Positions 55,687 to 64,000 of a stretch of DNA of 64,000 bases are shown here, piece by piece. The stretch's first letter is position 1, and every line of letters starts with the position of its first letter. Below the pieces are notes generated by a model. That model saw only the letters and a list, made by a program, of their open reading frames with translations. It searched no databases and had not been told where the DNA came from. Source of the stretch: Gammaproteobacteria bacterium Ga0077554 (GTDB lineage: Bacteria > Pseudomonadota > Gammaproteobacteria > Ga0077554 > Ga007554). The stretch spans positions 1 to 64,000 of the forward strand of contig LNFF01000006.1 of assembly GCA_001464585.1 (NCBI GenBank). Direction: 5' to 3'. The position numbers were made by a program, and so were the translations under genes.

Positions 55687-57951
55687 TTATTCAGGAATAA
55701 TGCCATGCAGTCTGTCGGAGCGGCGCCGATTCTTTTTGCTGTCACATAAGTTCAGGTAAAATTGCGCGGGGCCGTCGCTGGCGTGAATCTGTAATACGCC
55801 TGAAAAACCGTGCATTGCTTCCGTCCACTTTTGATCTTTGAATGCGGCGAGTGCTTCTGCGAAGCGTTGGCAGATTTGATGTTGCAATACGGTGGCATGG
55901 TGTTCGTGGCACATCAGTTCATAAACAGTGATAGGCTGGGTTTTGCCTGCCAGTGCAAAGGGGCCGAGTTCGCGGGTGAGAAAACCGCATGTCAAAAAGC
56001 CGTCGGCATTCATGAGTACATCATGTGATGCTAATACTTTCGTGCCCAGTTGTTTGTTCAAGGTCTGGATGCGTGTAGCGGTATTAACGATATCGCCCAC
56101 GGCGCGATATTCAAAGTGATCTACGGCGCCGACATTACCAAGCATCACGTTGCCGCTATGCAGGCCAATGCGTGTTGGTAGCGTGGCGCCTGTAGAATTC
56201 TTATTAATATTTTTATTGAAATGGGCCACAGAAGTTTCGATATCCAATGCGGCATCGCATGCCTGTTGATGTAAGGATGCGGTGGGTAAAGGGCTCGTCC
56301 ATAAGGCCAGCATGCAGTCTCCCACCACATCAGAAATTATGCCGCCGTGTTGGCGCACTGGCGTGAACAGTGCATGGTAATAGGCGTTCATCAGAATACG
56401 TAATTGCTCAGGAGGCAGTGTTTCCGAGAGTGACGTATATTTTTCAGCATCGGTACACAGGCATACGCCATGCACCAGTTCGCCGGTGGCGCCCGGTGTG
56501 GCGTTGTCAGCAGACATTTTATCGACGATGTTAGTGGGCACGTAATAGCCGAATGTTTCACGCAGGCGACGGCGTTCTTTGATGGCGTCGATATAGCGCC
56601 ATAGCAGGGCGCTAAACAGCGCAGCGGGTGCTTGTATCAGCAAAGGAACAGCTATCGGCAACCACACTGCAGTAGTGCTGAATTCATATAGGGCAAAAGC
56701 AAAATAGCTGCTCATCAGCGTTGTACTGGTGAGCAATGCGATGGCGATGGGCATCCATCGGCATACCATGCCCATGAGCAATCCCCACGCCAGAATAAGC
56801 GCGAGATGTGCTGCGGGGCTGGCGGGACGTACCGTAGAGTCTTCCAGTAAATTAGCAAATGCGGTTGCGGCAATTTCTACGCCGCTGATGTCCAGGCCGC
56901 TGTCATCTTGTGAAAATACCGTGTAAAAACCATCTTTCTGTTCGGGTTGGCGCTGTTCGGAAAAACCCACGAACACGACTTTATCTTTGAAGCCTTGCGA
57001 CGATGACAGCGCCTGATGATAGGGGATGTTGGTAATGGTGTGCGGTGGGCCATACAGATTCAGGTAGGGGTGATTGTTGCCGGAGTACATTTTTACCAGG
57101 GCGCATAGCAGGTGCCGATTAGAACTGGTAGATGTGGCGAGCTTGTCCAGCATCGTTTCTTGCAGGGAGGGATCCTGATTAAATAAATCACGCACGGTTT
57201 CTATCAGGGGTTGCAAGCTGTGATCCTGGAGCGGAGTGGTGGCCGCTCCTGCGCATCCTCCGCCCGCGGCACTTGCGCATCCCTGCGCGGCGGGCAGGCG
57301 CGCCGCATAAGCCGGGTTTGCCTGGATCAGCAGGGCGCGGAATTCGTCGTAAGCCGGTAGCGCATAGGCCTGTAATACTGTGGTAGGCAGGGTTGGCACA
57401 TCGTGCGCGCCGGGTTTGAATGTCCAGAAACGGTTGACTTTAACCGGCACTTTGGGCAGCGGAAACGGCACCGTGGCCAGCGCGTTTGCGGAAAACAACG
57501 GCAAGGGTGGCGCGAGCCGTTCCAGTGTCATGGCCGGCCCCGTGCCCTGTGACACGGTTTCGCGTTTCAGCGCTTCCACCAGCACTACGTTGCGTGCATT
57601 GCGCATGGCTTGAGCAAGGCGTTGATCGTCTGCGGCGTTGCGCGGCTCTTCAAACAGTAAATCAAAAACAATGACGCGCGCGCCCTGTTGGGCTAGATTG
57701 TCGATCAGACGCGCATGGTAGCTGCGCGGCCATTTGGCGGGCTGGTTGGGCAAGCCAAAGACATCAGAGGATTCTTTGTTGAGGGTGACGAGCACAACAT
57801 CGGGCGGCGCTGTTTGCGCGCCACGCAGGGTGAACAGGCGATCCAGCCCCAGATTTTCTTCCAGTAACGCGCCAAAAGGAGTTAAACTTACTAACAGCCC
57901 TAACAGGCTGGTAAGCAAGCCTAATATTAATGCCTTGGCAAGGCGGTTCAT
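55687..57951 (-). CDS. CHASE2-domain class III adenylate/guanylate cyclase
   Basis: Membrane cyclase of 754 aa. After one N-terminal helix comes a periplasmic CHASE2 sensor (about 35-370: LITLNKESSDVF-like start, ARVIVFDLLFEEPRN, VVFVGFSEQRQ), then three helices (about 375-450) and a class III cyclase domain (about 490-670: VCLCTDAEKYTSLSE with metal Asp, SDVVGDCMLALW, RIGLHSGNVMLGNVG, FEYRAVGDIVNTATRIQ). Substrate choice (ATP or GTP) is not clear by eye. CHASE2 residues about 220-235 carry a dispersed GC-rich repeat (PAAQGCASAAGGGCAG). It is followed by the FecR-domain gene and faces a Crp/Fnr gene 33 bp away, a potential cAMP responder. Confidence 0.9.
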   Translation of the reverse strand: MNRLAKALILGLLTSLLGLLVSLTPFGALLEENLGLDRLFTLRGAQTAPPDVVLVTLNKESSDVFGLPNQPAKWPRSYHARLIDNLAQQGARVIVFDLLFEEPRNAADDQRLAQAMRNARNVVLVEALKRETVSQGTGPAMTLERLAPPLPLFSANALATVPFPLPKVPVKVNRFWTFKPGAHDVPTLPTTVLQAYALPAYDEFRALLIQANPAYAARLPAAQGCASAAGGGCAGAATTPLQDHSLQPLIETVRDLFNQDPSLQETMLDKLATSTSSNRHLLCALVKMYSGNNHPYLNLYGPPHTITNIPYHQALSSSQGFKDKVVFVGFSEQRQPEQKDGFYTVFSQDDSGLDISGVEIAATAFANLLEDSTVRPASPAAHLALILAWGLLMGMVCRWMPIAIALLTSTTLMSSYFAFALYEFSTTAVWLPIAVPLLIQAPAALFSALLWRYIDAIKERRRLRETFGYYVPTNIVDKMSADNATPGATGELVHGVCLCTDAEKYTSLSETLPPEQLRILMNAYYHALFTPVRQHGGIISDVVGDCMLALWTSPLPTASLHQQACDAALDIETSVAHFNKNINKNSTGATLPTRIGLHSGNVMLGNVGAVDHFEYRAVGDIVNTATRIQTLNKQLGTKVLASHDVLMNADGFLTCGFLTRELGPFALAGKTQPITVYELMCHEHHATVLQHQICQRFAEALAAFKDQKWTEAMHGFSGVLQIHASDGPAQFYLNLCDSKKNRRRSDRLHGIIPE
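57241..57294 (-). repeat. GC-rich RPE-like repeat inside the CHASE2 cyclase
   Basis: The minus strand reads GCGCAGGGATGCGCAAGTG, then CCGCGGGCGGAGGATGCGC and AGGAGCGGCC. It is the same unit as at 2843, in a different reading frame (QGCASAAGGGCAGAA). It sits in a loop of the sensor domain without disturbing the frame. Confidence 0.8.
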
Positions 57952-57984
57952 CCTGGATCCTTCATAATCCTGAAAATTATTCCT

Positions 57985-58659
57985 ATGATACCTAACGATA
58001 GCCTACACAACACGATGCTGACACACGTTCCATTATTTTCCGGCTTGAGTGACGCCGAAATTCAGCCTGTATTAAACCACGCCACAAAAAAGGTTGTCGC
58101 CAAAAATACCATTATTATTAGCGAAGGTGATCAATCCGCATCTTTATATGTGATCCTGAGCGGCAAAGTAAAGGTATTTTTACAGGATGACGAAGGCAAA
58201 GAAGTGGTGCTTAATTATCAGGAGCCGGGGGAATATTTTGGCGAGCTGGCGCTGCTTGATGATGAGCCGCGTTCCGCATCGGTGATGACGGTCGAGAAAT
58301 CCACATTTCTGGTGATTTCCAAGCAGGAATTCAAGCAATGCTTGATCGATCACCCTGAGATTGCATTTGCGTTGATTAAAGGCCTGGTGCTGCGTTTGCG
58401 CCTCTTGACTGAAAACGTCAAGGATCTTGCGCTCACCGATGTGTATGGGCGAGTAGTCAAACTGTTGTCGGGATTAGCAAAACCCCACGCAGGAAAAATG
58501 GTGATTACTGATGCACCCACCCAGCAGGACATCGCCAACCGGGTGGGTGCGTCACGCGAAATGGTGGGGCGTATCCTGCGCGATTTGACCACGGGTGGCT
58601 ACCTCAAGGTGGAAGGAAAAAATATCACCATTAACGACAAGCTCCCCCCTGGGTGGTGA
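57985..58659 (+). CDS. Crp/Fnr-family transcription regulator
   Basis: A 224-aa regulator with an N-terminal cyclic-nucleotide-binding domain (about 10-125: IIISEGDQSASLYVILSGKVKV, PGEYFGELALLDDEPRSASV, which includes the phosphate-binding cassette) and a C-terminal winged helix (QQDIANRVGASREMVGRILRDL). The cassette ends GELALLDDEPRSASV, close to the cAMP-binding form. It has no N-terminal Cys cluster as in Fnr. It is divergently transcribed from the CHASE2 cyclase with a 33-bp gap, so they probably share a promoter region. ATG 58015 is a possible alternative start. Confidence 0.92.
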   Translation: MIPNDSLHNTMLTHVPLFSGLSDAEIQPVLNHATKKVVAKNTIIISEGDQSASLYVILSGKVKVFLQDDEGKEVVLNYQEPGEYFGELALLDDEPRSASVMTVEKSTFLVISKQEFKQCLIDHPEIAFALIKGLVLRLRLLTENVKDLALTDVYGRVVKLLSGLAKPHAGKMVITDAPTQQDIANRVGASREMVGRILRDLTTGGYLKVEGKNITINDKLPPGW

Positions 58660-58699
58660 GCGATGGTGAGCGGTTGCCTTTTGTGTTAACCCATCTATC

Positions 58700-59653
58700 G
58701 TGGCGCGCAGTGTGACTGGCGCGCCTTTTCCTGTTGCCCGTTTTCTCGCCCCCCGTTATTGGCTTACCTGGATAGGGTTGGGCATCACGTGGGCGCTGGC
58801 ACAATTACCGTATCGCTGGCTGATGCGTTTGGGGCGTGGCTTGGGTCGGGTGATGGGCGCATTGCCGGGTGCGCGGCGGCATGTCGCAACGGTGAACCTG
58901 TCGCTGTGTTTCCCGGAGTTTAGCGCTGCCCGGCGTCAGGAGGTGCTGCGCAAGCATTTCGAATCGCTGGGGATGGCTTTAATGGAAACGGCGCTGTGCT
59001 GGTGGGCGTCACCCGCGCGGTTGCATTCATTGCTGGTGCAGGTTCAGGGGTTGGAACATCTGGAAAAAGCCTTGGCGCAAGGTGATGGAGGGGGTCGGGG
59101 CGCGATAGTGCTGATCGGTCATTTCACCACCATGGAAATGATTGGCACACTGCTGCATACGCGGGTCGCGCTGCATGTGACTTATCGCCAGCACAAGAAT
59201 GCGCTGTTTGATGAGGTGATGCGGCGGGCACGGCTGTCGCATCAAGGTGCTGTGCTTATCGAACACGATAATATTCGCGTCATGCTGCGCACTTTGAAAA
59301 ATAATAACGCATTATGGTATGCGCCTGATCAAAACTATGCGGGCAAGCACAGCACGTTTGCGCCGTTTTTTGGCATACCTGCCGCCACCATGACTGGCAC
59401 TGCCGAAATGGCACGTATCAGCGGCGCACCGATTATCCCGTTATTTCCTGAGCGTTTGCCTGATGACAGCGGTTACCGCATTACCCTGCAACCTGCGCTG
59501 GAAGGGTTTCCCGCCGGGGATGCCGAGCGCGATGCGGCATGTATTAATGCGTTGTTTGAAAGCCACGTGCGGCGTGTGCCAGAGCAATATTTGTGGGTGC
59601 ATCGGCGTTTTAAAACGCGGCCAGCGGGTGAGGGGTCAGTCTATCATAAATAA
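58700..59653 (+). CDS. lpxL: Lipid A biosynthesis acyltransferase (LpxL/HtrB family)
   Basis: Inner-membrane acyltransferase of 317 aa (GTG start) that adds a secondary acyl chain to the Kdo-lipid A precursor. It has the N-terminal anchor helix (about 20-45), NLSLCFPEFSAARRQ, the catalytic HxxxxE-type motif in IGHFTTMEM, YRQHKNALFDEVM, ALWYAPDQNYAG and PLFPERLPDDSGYRI. Whether it acts as LpxL or LpxM cannot be told from sequence. It begins the LPS-related block that runs to the window end. Confidence 0.92.
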   Translation: MARSVTGAPFPVARFLAPRYWLTWIGLGITWALAQLPYRWLMRLGRGLGRVMGALPGARRHVATVNLSLCFPEFSAARRQEVLRKHFESLGMALMETALCWWASPARLHSLLVQVQGLEHLEKALAQGDGGGRGAIVLIGHFTTMEMIGTLLHTRVALHVTYRQHKNALFDEVMRRARLSHQGAVLIEHDNIRVMLRTLKNNNALWYAPDQNYAGKHSTFAPFFGIPAATMTGTAEMARISGAPIIPLFPERLPDDSGYRITLQPALEGFPAGDAERDAACINALFESHVRRVPEQYLWVHRRFKTRPAGEGSVYHK

Positions 59654-59695
59654 CATTTTTTATAGTTTTTAGGCAATTTGTGATGTGGAGTATGT

Positions 59696-59861
59696 TGTCA
59701 TTTCGACCGAAGGCGACCGCCATGGATGGCGGAAGGTAGAGCAACGCAGGAGCAGTTGCCGGGAGAAATCCTTGTCTCGAACGAATGTGGGAGATCTTTA
59801 ATATTGTTGAACTCTTTCAATGTTTGAGCCTTCAGGATTTCTCGCTTTGCTCGAAATGACA
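59696..59861. repeat. Dispersed ATGACA palindromic repeat, long modular copy
   Basis: It starts TGTCATTTCGACCGAAGGCG and ends TTTGCTCGAAATGACA. It contains the module ACCGCCATGGATGGCGG, AGGTAGAGCAACGCAGG, AGCAGTTGCCGGGAG as at 10521. It lies between the lpxL stop and the stop of the minus-strand glycosyltransferase gene. Confidence 0.85.
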
Positions 59862-59876
59862 CATACCAGGACTTCC

Positions 59877-60740
59877 TTAGTCATCACCATTGATTTTTTC
59901 AACGCTGGACTTTTGTGGTGGCAATGGGTCGCCGTGCTGTTGTGTCTGATGATGTTCATAGAGCTTGGCATATTTTAAAAAAACATAAAATGCGCCGATC
60001 ACAGCGGTAATAAATCCTGCCCAGCCGTTGAGAAAGTTGCGCTTGAAAACATAAGTGCGCAGAAAATACAGCGGCGGATAAAACACCATGATCCAGGGAT
60101 TGGCGCGCGCGCCTTTGGCAATTTTTTGCTGGGCCATGCCCGTGGAATATTTGTTGGTCTTGTCCACTTTCAGGTGGATGCTGGTTTCGCCGTAATGATA
60201 AAATGGCAGGTCGATACGTTTGATGGCGCCATCGACTTCGGGGCTTTCGTGGATTGGGGCGGTGCTAATCCTGCCCTTGGTTTTGTCGAACAGGCGCAGA
60301 AAATAATTCAGGCGCACGTTGGGGTTGTTCATGCGCCAGAAGAGTTGTTCCAGGCGCGGGAACTCATAGCCATCAGCGCCGTTATTTGCACTGCCAAGCC
60401 CAGCGGTGAGTAAACGCTTGATTTCGTCTTGCAGGGCGGGTGAGAGAGCTTCGTCGGAATCGAGCAACAGCACCCAGCGATGAGTGGTGTGGTCCAGCGC
60501 CATTTGTTTTTGTTTGCTGTAACCCATGAACGGATGCCGGAAGATACGGCAACCGTAGCGTTGAGCGATCTCTACAGTGGCGTCATTGCTGAATGAGTCC
60601 AGCACGATGATTTCATCAGCCCACTTAACGCTTTCCAGGCACACCGGCAAGGTACGCTCATTGTTGTACGTGGTAATGAAAACAGAAAGTTTTTCCAAAG
60701 TGAGGGGACATCCTGGTAATTTGACTGGGGTGAAAAACAT
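59877..60740 (-). CDS. Family 2 glycosyltransferase (KdtX/WaaE-like)
   Basis: A GT2 enzyme of about 287 aa, close to the lipopolysaccharide core transferases of the WaaE/KdtX type. It has LSVFITTYNNERTLPVCLESVKWADEIIV, the DSFSNDATVEIA segment, the DxD-like LLLDSDEAL, NPNVRLNYFLRLFDK and a C-terminal hydrophobic region with KRNFLNGWAGFITAVIGAFYVFLKY. The start is unsure: ATG 60740 is used, ATG 60809 would add 23 residues, and TTG 60698 just before EKLSVF would match the family length best. Confidence 0.87.
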   Translation of the reverse strand: MFFTPVKLPGCPLTLEKLSVFITTYNNERTLPVCLESVKWADEIIVLDSFSNDATVEIAQRYGCRIFRHPFMGYSKQKQMALDHTTHRWVLLLDSDEALSPALQDEIKRLLTAGLGSANNGADGYEFPRLEQLFWRMNNPNVRLNYFLRLFDKTKGRISTAPIHESPEVDGAIKRIDLPFYHYGETSIHLKVDKTNKYSTGMAQQKIAKGARANPWIMVFYPPLYFLRTYVFKRNFLNGWAGFITAVIGAFYVFLKYAKLYEHHQTQQHGDPLPPQKSSVEKINGDD

Positions 60741-60821
60741 CGAACTTTGGCTATGATAAGTCAAATCAGGCGGCAAGGGTAGTTGCCCGGTGCGGTATAG
60801 AGAAAACACAATGAATGAGCG

Positions 60822-61952
60822 ATGCTATCAATGAACGCGGATGAACGCCCGATTGCAATTTTGCTGTCGCACCGTGAAATATATCAGGCTGAAGGGGCGG
60901 GGGCGGTGACGTCGTGCGTGCGCGACATGGCGGCATGCAGCCGTTACCGCGAGCGCATTGTGGTGCTGGGTGATGCGGTATCAGCACCGTTCGCTGAAAC
61001 CCGATTTTTGCCTGTCACCAAGGCGTCGTGGTTTTATGGGCGGCGCACCGCCCGCTATGCGCAAGGGGCGGCCAACGCAATCAGGGATCTCAATCCGGCG
61101 CTGGTGGAAGTGCATAATCGGCCTTCCTATATAGAGCGTCTCAAAAAGGCAGTACCGCACACGCCCTTGGTGCTTTATCTGCATAATGATCCCCAAAGTA
61201 TGCGCGGCTTCAAAACCCCGGCGGAACGCACGCGCGTGTTGCAACAGGTGGCGGCAGTGGTGTGTGTGAGTGGTTATATTCGCGGGCGGTTGCTGGACGG
61301 TGTGTCTACTTCCGAATTGGAAAGCAAGGCGCATGTGGTGCTGAATGGTGTGGATACCGCCGTCATTACTCCATGCAGCGATCAGCCGCGCCGCAAGGAA
61401 ATTTTGTTTGTGGGGCGCTTGATTCCAGAGAAAGGCAGCTTGCTGTTCGCGCAGGCGGCAGTGCTGGCGTGCGAGCAGATACCGGATTGGCGTTTTGTCA
61501 TGATTGGTGCATGGGGGTTTACCAATAGTGAGTCGCCTAAAGAATATGAAAAACAGGTGATGGCCGAAATGCAGAAACTGGGTGATCAAGGCGAAATGAC
61601 CGGCTATTTGCCGCGTCGGCAGGCGTTGGAGCGTTTGTCCAGCGCTGCCATGTCGGTGATTCCGTCGTTATGGGAAGAGCCCTGCTCGCTGGCAGTGATT
61701 GAGGCGATGGCAGCGGGTTGCGCAGTGATTGCCGCGCGCCGGGGCGGGTCACCGGAATTGATAGGGGATGCAGGCGTGCTGGTTAATCAGGATGATCCGG
61801 CGCAATTCGCCGAGCGTATGGTGCAATTGGCATTGAATGCGCCGGTGCTGGAAGATTGGCAACAGCGCGCCCGGACGCGAGCGTTGCAAGGCCTGGATAT
61901 TCGTCATGCCAGTGCGGGGTTGGATGCAGTGCGGGAGAAATATGTTGGATAA
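60822..61952 (+). CDS. Family 4 glycosyltransferase
   Basis: GT-B fold glycosyltransferase of 376 aa (GT4). It has an N-terminal acceptor domain (VEVHNRPSYIERL), then VCVSGYIRGRLL, the nucleotide-sugar segment ILFVGRLIPEKGSLLFAQA, and the EX7E region EPCSLAVIEAMAAGCAVIAARRGGSPELIG. It is probably an LPS core or O-antigen sugar transferase, by its neighbours. ATG 60831 is an alternative start. It diverges from the GT2 gene. Confidence 0.92.
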   Translation: MLSMNADERPIAILLSHREIYQAEGAGAVTSCVRDMAACSRYRERIVVLGDAVSAPFAETRFLPVTKASWFYGRRTARYAQGAANAIRDLNPALVEVHNRPSYIERLKKAVPHTPLVLYLHNDPQSMRGFKTPAERTRVLQQVAAVVCVSGYIRGRLLDGVSTSELESKAHVVLNGVDTAVITPCSDQPRRKEILFVGRLIPEKGSLLFAQAAVLACEQIPDWRFVMIGAWGFTNSESPKEYEKQVMAEMQKLGDQGEMTGYLPRRQALERLSSAAMSVIPSLWEEPCSLAVIEAMAAGCAVIAARRGGSPELIGDAGVLVNQDDPAQFAERMVQLALNAPVLEDWQQRARTRALQGLDIRHASAGLDAVREKYVG

Positions 61953-62029
61953 GGGTCGCGTGATACTGAATTGTTTTCCGGGTTTTGTTATGCTGCATGC
62001 CATTGGCTCGAACCCACACTGCCTGCCCT

Positions 62030-63385
62030 ATGCAAACTAATTTCGAAAAATATTCGCTGTTGACAGCGCGCGTGCTGACCGTAGCTATTCCATTATTTCT
62101 GGTTACCGGGCGTGCGGCGGCCGATGTAGCAATTTTGCTGATCGCCTTGCTGTTCATAGTGCGCAGTATTGTTACACGGGATGGGTCATGGCTGCGTGCC
62201 ACTTGGGTGCGTTTCGGCCTGGCACTGTGGGTATGGATGCTGCTGATCAGTAATTTTGCCTTTGATGTGGGCTTGTCTTATATCCAGGCCGTGCCGTGGC
62301 TGCGATTTTTATTGTTTGCGGTGGCGCTGGAGGCGTGGGTACTGAATACGGTATGGATACGCCGCCTGGTGATCAGCGCCACAGTGATGCTGGTATTGGT
62401 TGCCGTGGATGCCTGGTGGCAATATTTTACCGGCTTTGATTTTTTAGGGCATCCACGTCCCTCCGGAACGCGGCTTACCGGCCCTTTCGATGATTTGCGG
62501 GTAGGAACTTACCTGCTCAAGTTGATGTTTCCCGCCTTGCTCGGGTTTGCGCTGTGGCGCATCGGGGAAAAGGCAAATATCGGGTTTAAGCTGTTCTTGG
62601 GTATTGCCGCGTTGGTGGTGATCGGCGCGGTGTTTGTCAGTGGCGAGCGCATGGCGTTTTTACTGCTGGTGTTGGGTTTGGTTCTGGCGGCGGTGTTGCA
62701 AAAAGGTGCGTTGCGCGCTGCCGTGGCAGGCGTGCTGGTCACGGGTGCAGTAGGGGTTGGTGTGGTGGCGATGGCAGATCGCGCCATGCTGGAGCGGCAG
62801 TTCACGTCGGTGGTTACCACTCTCTCCATATTTCGTGATACTCCGTATGGCGAACTGTGGCGTAGCGCACTGCAATTGGGTAGTGAACGGCCTGGGACGG
62901 GTGTCGGCATGAAGAATTTCCGCGTGGCATGCAAAGACCCGCAGATTGGTTTGCCTGAAGAAGTAGAGGGTCGTTGCGGTACTCATCCGCACAATCTTTA
63001 TCTGGAATGGTTCTCTGAATCGGGCGTGCCGGGATTGATGCTATTTTTATTAATGCTTGCCGCTTTGGCCAAACATCTGTGGCAAGGTTGGCAAATAGAG
63101 TACAGCCGTGCGTGGATGGCCGGCCCGGTGATTGCGGTGATTATCCAGCTGTGGCCAATAGCAACTACTGCCAGTTTTTTCTCTAACTGGAGCGGTGCGC
63201 TGATGTGGCTGGCGATAGGTTGGGCGCTGGCGGCGGCGCGGGTGGGACAGCAACAAGAGAGTGTGCGTAATAGCGTGCCTGTTAGAATTATAATCCCCCC
63301 TAACCCCCCTTTTTCAAAGGGGGGTGATGGAGGCAGCGTGCTAGAGCCTCCCCCCTTTGAAAAAGGGGGGCAGGGGGGATTATGA
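62030..63385 (+). CDS. O-antigen ligase/polymerase-like membrane protein
   Basis: Polytopic protein of 451 aa with about 11 hydrophobic segments and a Wzy_C-type periplasmic loop. Typical features are DVGLSYIQAVPWLRFLLFA, GTRLTGPFDDLRVGTYLLKLMFPALL, GERMAFLLLVLGLVLA and the loop GVGMKNFRVAC... with THPHNLYLEWFSESGVPGLMLF. It probably ligates O-antigen to lipid A-core (WaaL-like). The last 30 residues (IIPPNPPFSKGGDGG... KGGQGGL) come from a C-rich inverted repeat, not from the protein family. The start could be ATG 62030 (MQTNFEKYS), ATG 61991 or ATG 61994. Confidence 0.87.
   Translation: MQTNFEKYSLLTARVLTVAIPLFLVTGRAAADVAILLIALLFIVRSIVTRDGSWLRATWVRFGLALWVWMLLISNFAFDVGLSYIQAVPWLRFLLFAVALEAWVLNTVWIRRLVISATVMLVLVAVDAWWQYFTGFDFLGHPRPSGTRLTGPFDDLRVGTYLLKLMFPALLGFALWRIGEKANIGFKLFLGIAALVVIGAVFVSGERMAFLLLVLGLVLAAVLQKGALRAAVAGVLVTGAVGVGVVAMADRAMLERQFTSVVTTLSIFRDTPYGELWRSALQLGSERPGTGVGMKNFRVACKDPQIGLPEEVEGRCGTHPHNLYLEWFSESGVPGLMLFLLMLAALAKHLWQGWQIEYSRAWMAGPVIAVIIQLWPIATTASFFSNWSGALMWLAIGWALAAARVGQQQESVRNSVPVRIIIPPNPPFSKGGDGGSVLEPPPFEKGGQGGL
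63290..63383. repeat. C/G-rich inverted repeat at the ligase gene end
   Basis: Left arm ATAATCCCCCCTAACCCCCC and TTTTTCAAAGGGGGG mirror the right arm CCCCCCTTTGAAAAA and GGGGGGCAGGGGGGATTAT. It encodes the last 30 or so residues of the ligase and ends in GGGGGGATTATGA, which makes the stop of that gene and the ribosome site and start of the next. Confidence 0.85.
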
Positions 63386-64000
63386 CTCTCAAAATTACCC
63401 AGTTAATGATCTCAAAAGGCTTTGGCGGCGCAGAACGGCTGTTTATCGACATGTCATTGGCGCTTGCGGAAACGGGGGTGAAGGTACAGGCAATCTGTCA
63501 CAAGGATTTCGTAAAAAAATCCGCGCTGCATCATCCCAATATTGATATATGCGCTGTCAATGTGCGCGGCGTATGGGGCGTCTGGTCAGCACGGAAAATT
63601 ACTCATGCCATCCATGAATTTCAACCCGCAGTGATTCATTCGCATCTGGCGCGCGGCGCATGGTTTGCGGGTCGGGCCGCACGTACACTGGGTATACCGC
63701 TGGCAGTTAATCTGCATAATTACGTTAAACTCAAATATTACCGCGATGCCGCCATGTTTGTGCCCGGCACCGAAGATCAAAAACAGTACCTGATGCAGCA
63801 CGGCATCGCCGCACAACGCATACAAGTGATCCCGCATTTTTCCCTGTTAAATCCAGCCGATCAATTGCCTAGCGGTGATAATGCCTGTCCGGTGTTTGTC
63901 AGCTATGGCCGCATGGTAAAGAAAAAGGGATTTGATGTGCTGCTACAGGCCTTCAAAATGGTGCTTGACCAAGGATTGCAGGCGCGCCTGATTATCGGTG
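63382..64000 (+). CDS. Family 4 glycosyltransferase, 5' part (cut by window edge)
   Basis: The first 206 codons of a GT4 enzyme; the frame is open to the last base. It starts MTLKITQLMISKGFGGAERLF, a typical GT4 opening with the acceptor-site GGAE motif. It continues HSHLARGAWFAGRAARTLGIP, LHNYVKLKYYRDA, VIPHFSLLNPADQ and FVSYGRMVKKKGFDVLLQAF, the start of the C-terminal nucleotide-sugar domain. ATG 63382 overlaps the ligase stop (ATGA), with a purine-rich GGGGGG supplied by the repeat. Confidence 0.9.
   Translation, partial: MTLKITQLMISKGFGGAERLFIDMSLALAETGVKVQAICHKDFVKKSALHHPNIDICAVNVRGVWGVWSARKITHAIHEFQPAVIHSHLARGAWFAGRAARTLGIPLAVNLHNYVKLKYYRDAAMFVPGTEDQKQYLMQHGIAAQRIQVIPHFSLLNPADQLPSGDNACPVFVSYGRMVKKKGFDVLLQAFKMVLDQGLQARLIIG

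Overview
The window looks like chromosome of a free-living Gram-negative proteobacterium, most likely a gammaproteobacterium. Lipid A and LPS genes (lpxB, lpxL, an O-antigen ligase, glycosyltransferases) show an outer membrane. The orders groEL-groES-cutA-dsbD, aroQ-accB-accC-prmA and uvrC-pgsA-tRNA(Gly,Cys,Leu) fit that class. The genus cannot be named from the sequence alone. No CRISPR array, rRNA, intact insertion sequence or complete prophage was seen.

Layout. 0-5.3 kb: a minus-strand signalling operon (PhnD-like binding protein, HAMP histidine kinase, Rcp1-like receiver, REC-PAS-GGDEF-EAL c-di-GMP enzyme). 5.6-10.5 kb: ampG, a Met/His-rich periplasmic protein, lpxB, a BON lipoprotein and thpR. 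10.9-19.5 kb: groES-groEL under a CIRCE operator, cutA, dsbD plus a TlpA-like thioredoxin, aroQ, accB-accC and prmA. 19.5-21.9 kb: arsS and arsM, the arsenosugar pair. 22-23.1 kb: a scar made of cbpA and malQ remnants plus a MITE-like inverted repeat. 23.1-27.4 kb: a lipoprotein, uvrC, pgsA and three tRNAs, followed by a dead tyrosine recombinase. 27.9-34 kb: ybdD-cstA, two small cell-envelope proteins and a Cache kinase/LuxR regulator pair. 34-39.2 kb: sucC without sucD, a uracil-DNA glycosylase and two PhoD-like phosphatases. 39.2-47.1 kb: arsC-arsB, an extended pyruvate kinase, tRNA-Val, a YeeE/YedE pair, a CapA-like protein and trhO. 47.2-51.2 kb: a decayed, repeat-filled toxin-antitoxin cluster. 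51.5-58.7 kb: a FecR/TPR/beta-barrel protein, a CHASE2 cyclase and a Crp/Fnr regulator. 58.7-64 kb: LPS and glycan genes running off the window end.

The most unusual property is repeat content. At least 13 intergenic spacers hold copies of a palindromic family ending in TGTCAT(T/C)(T/C)CG...CG(A/G)(A/G)ATGACA. A second GC-rich unit of about 50 bp is found in intergenic DNA and also, in frame, inside four genes (histidine kinase, aroQ, capA-like, CHASE2 cyclase). There it adds protein segments that homologues are expected to lack, and it is read in more than one frame. This resembles the Rickettsia palindromic elements. Other repeats encode the C-terminal tails of LpxB, the O-antigen ligase and a BrnA-like antitoxin (an attC-like remnant), and they supply ribosome binding sites for two downstream genes.

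All function assignments rest on recognising motifs and domain order by eye; no database search was run.
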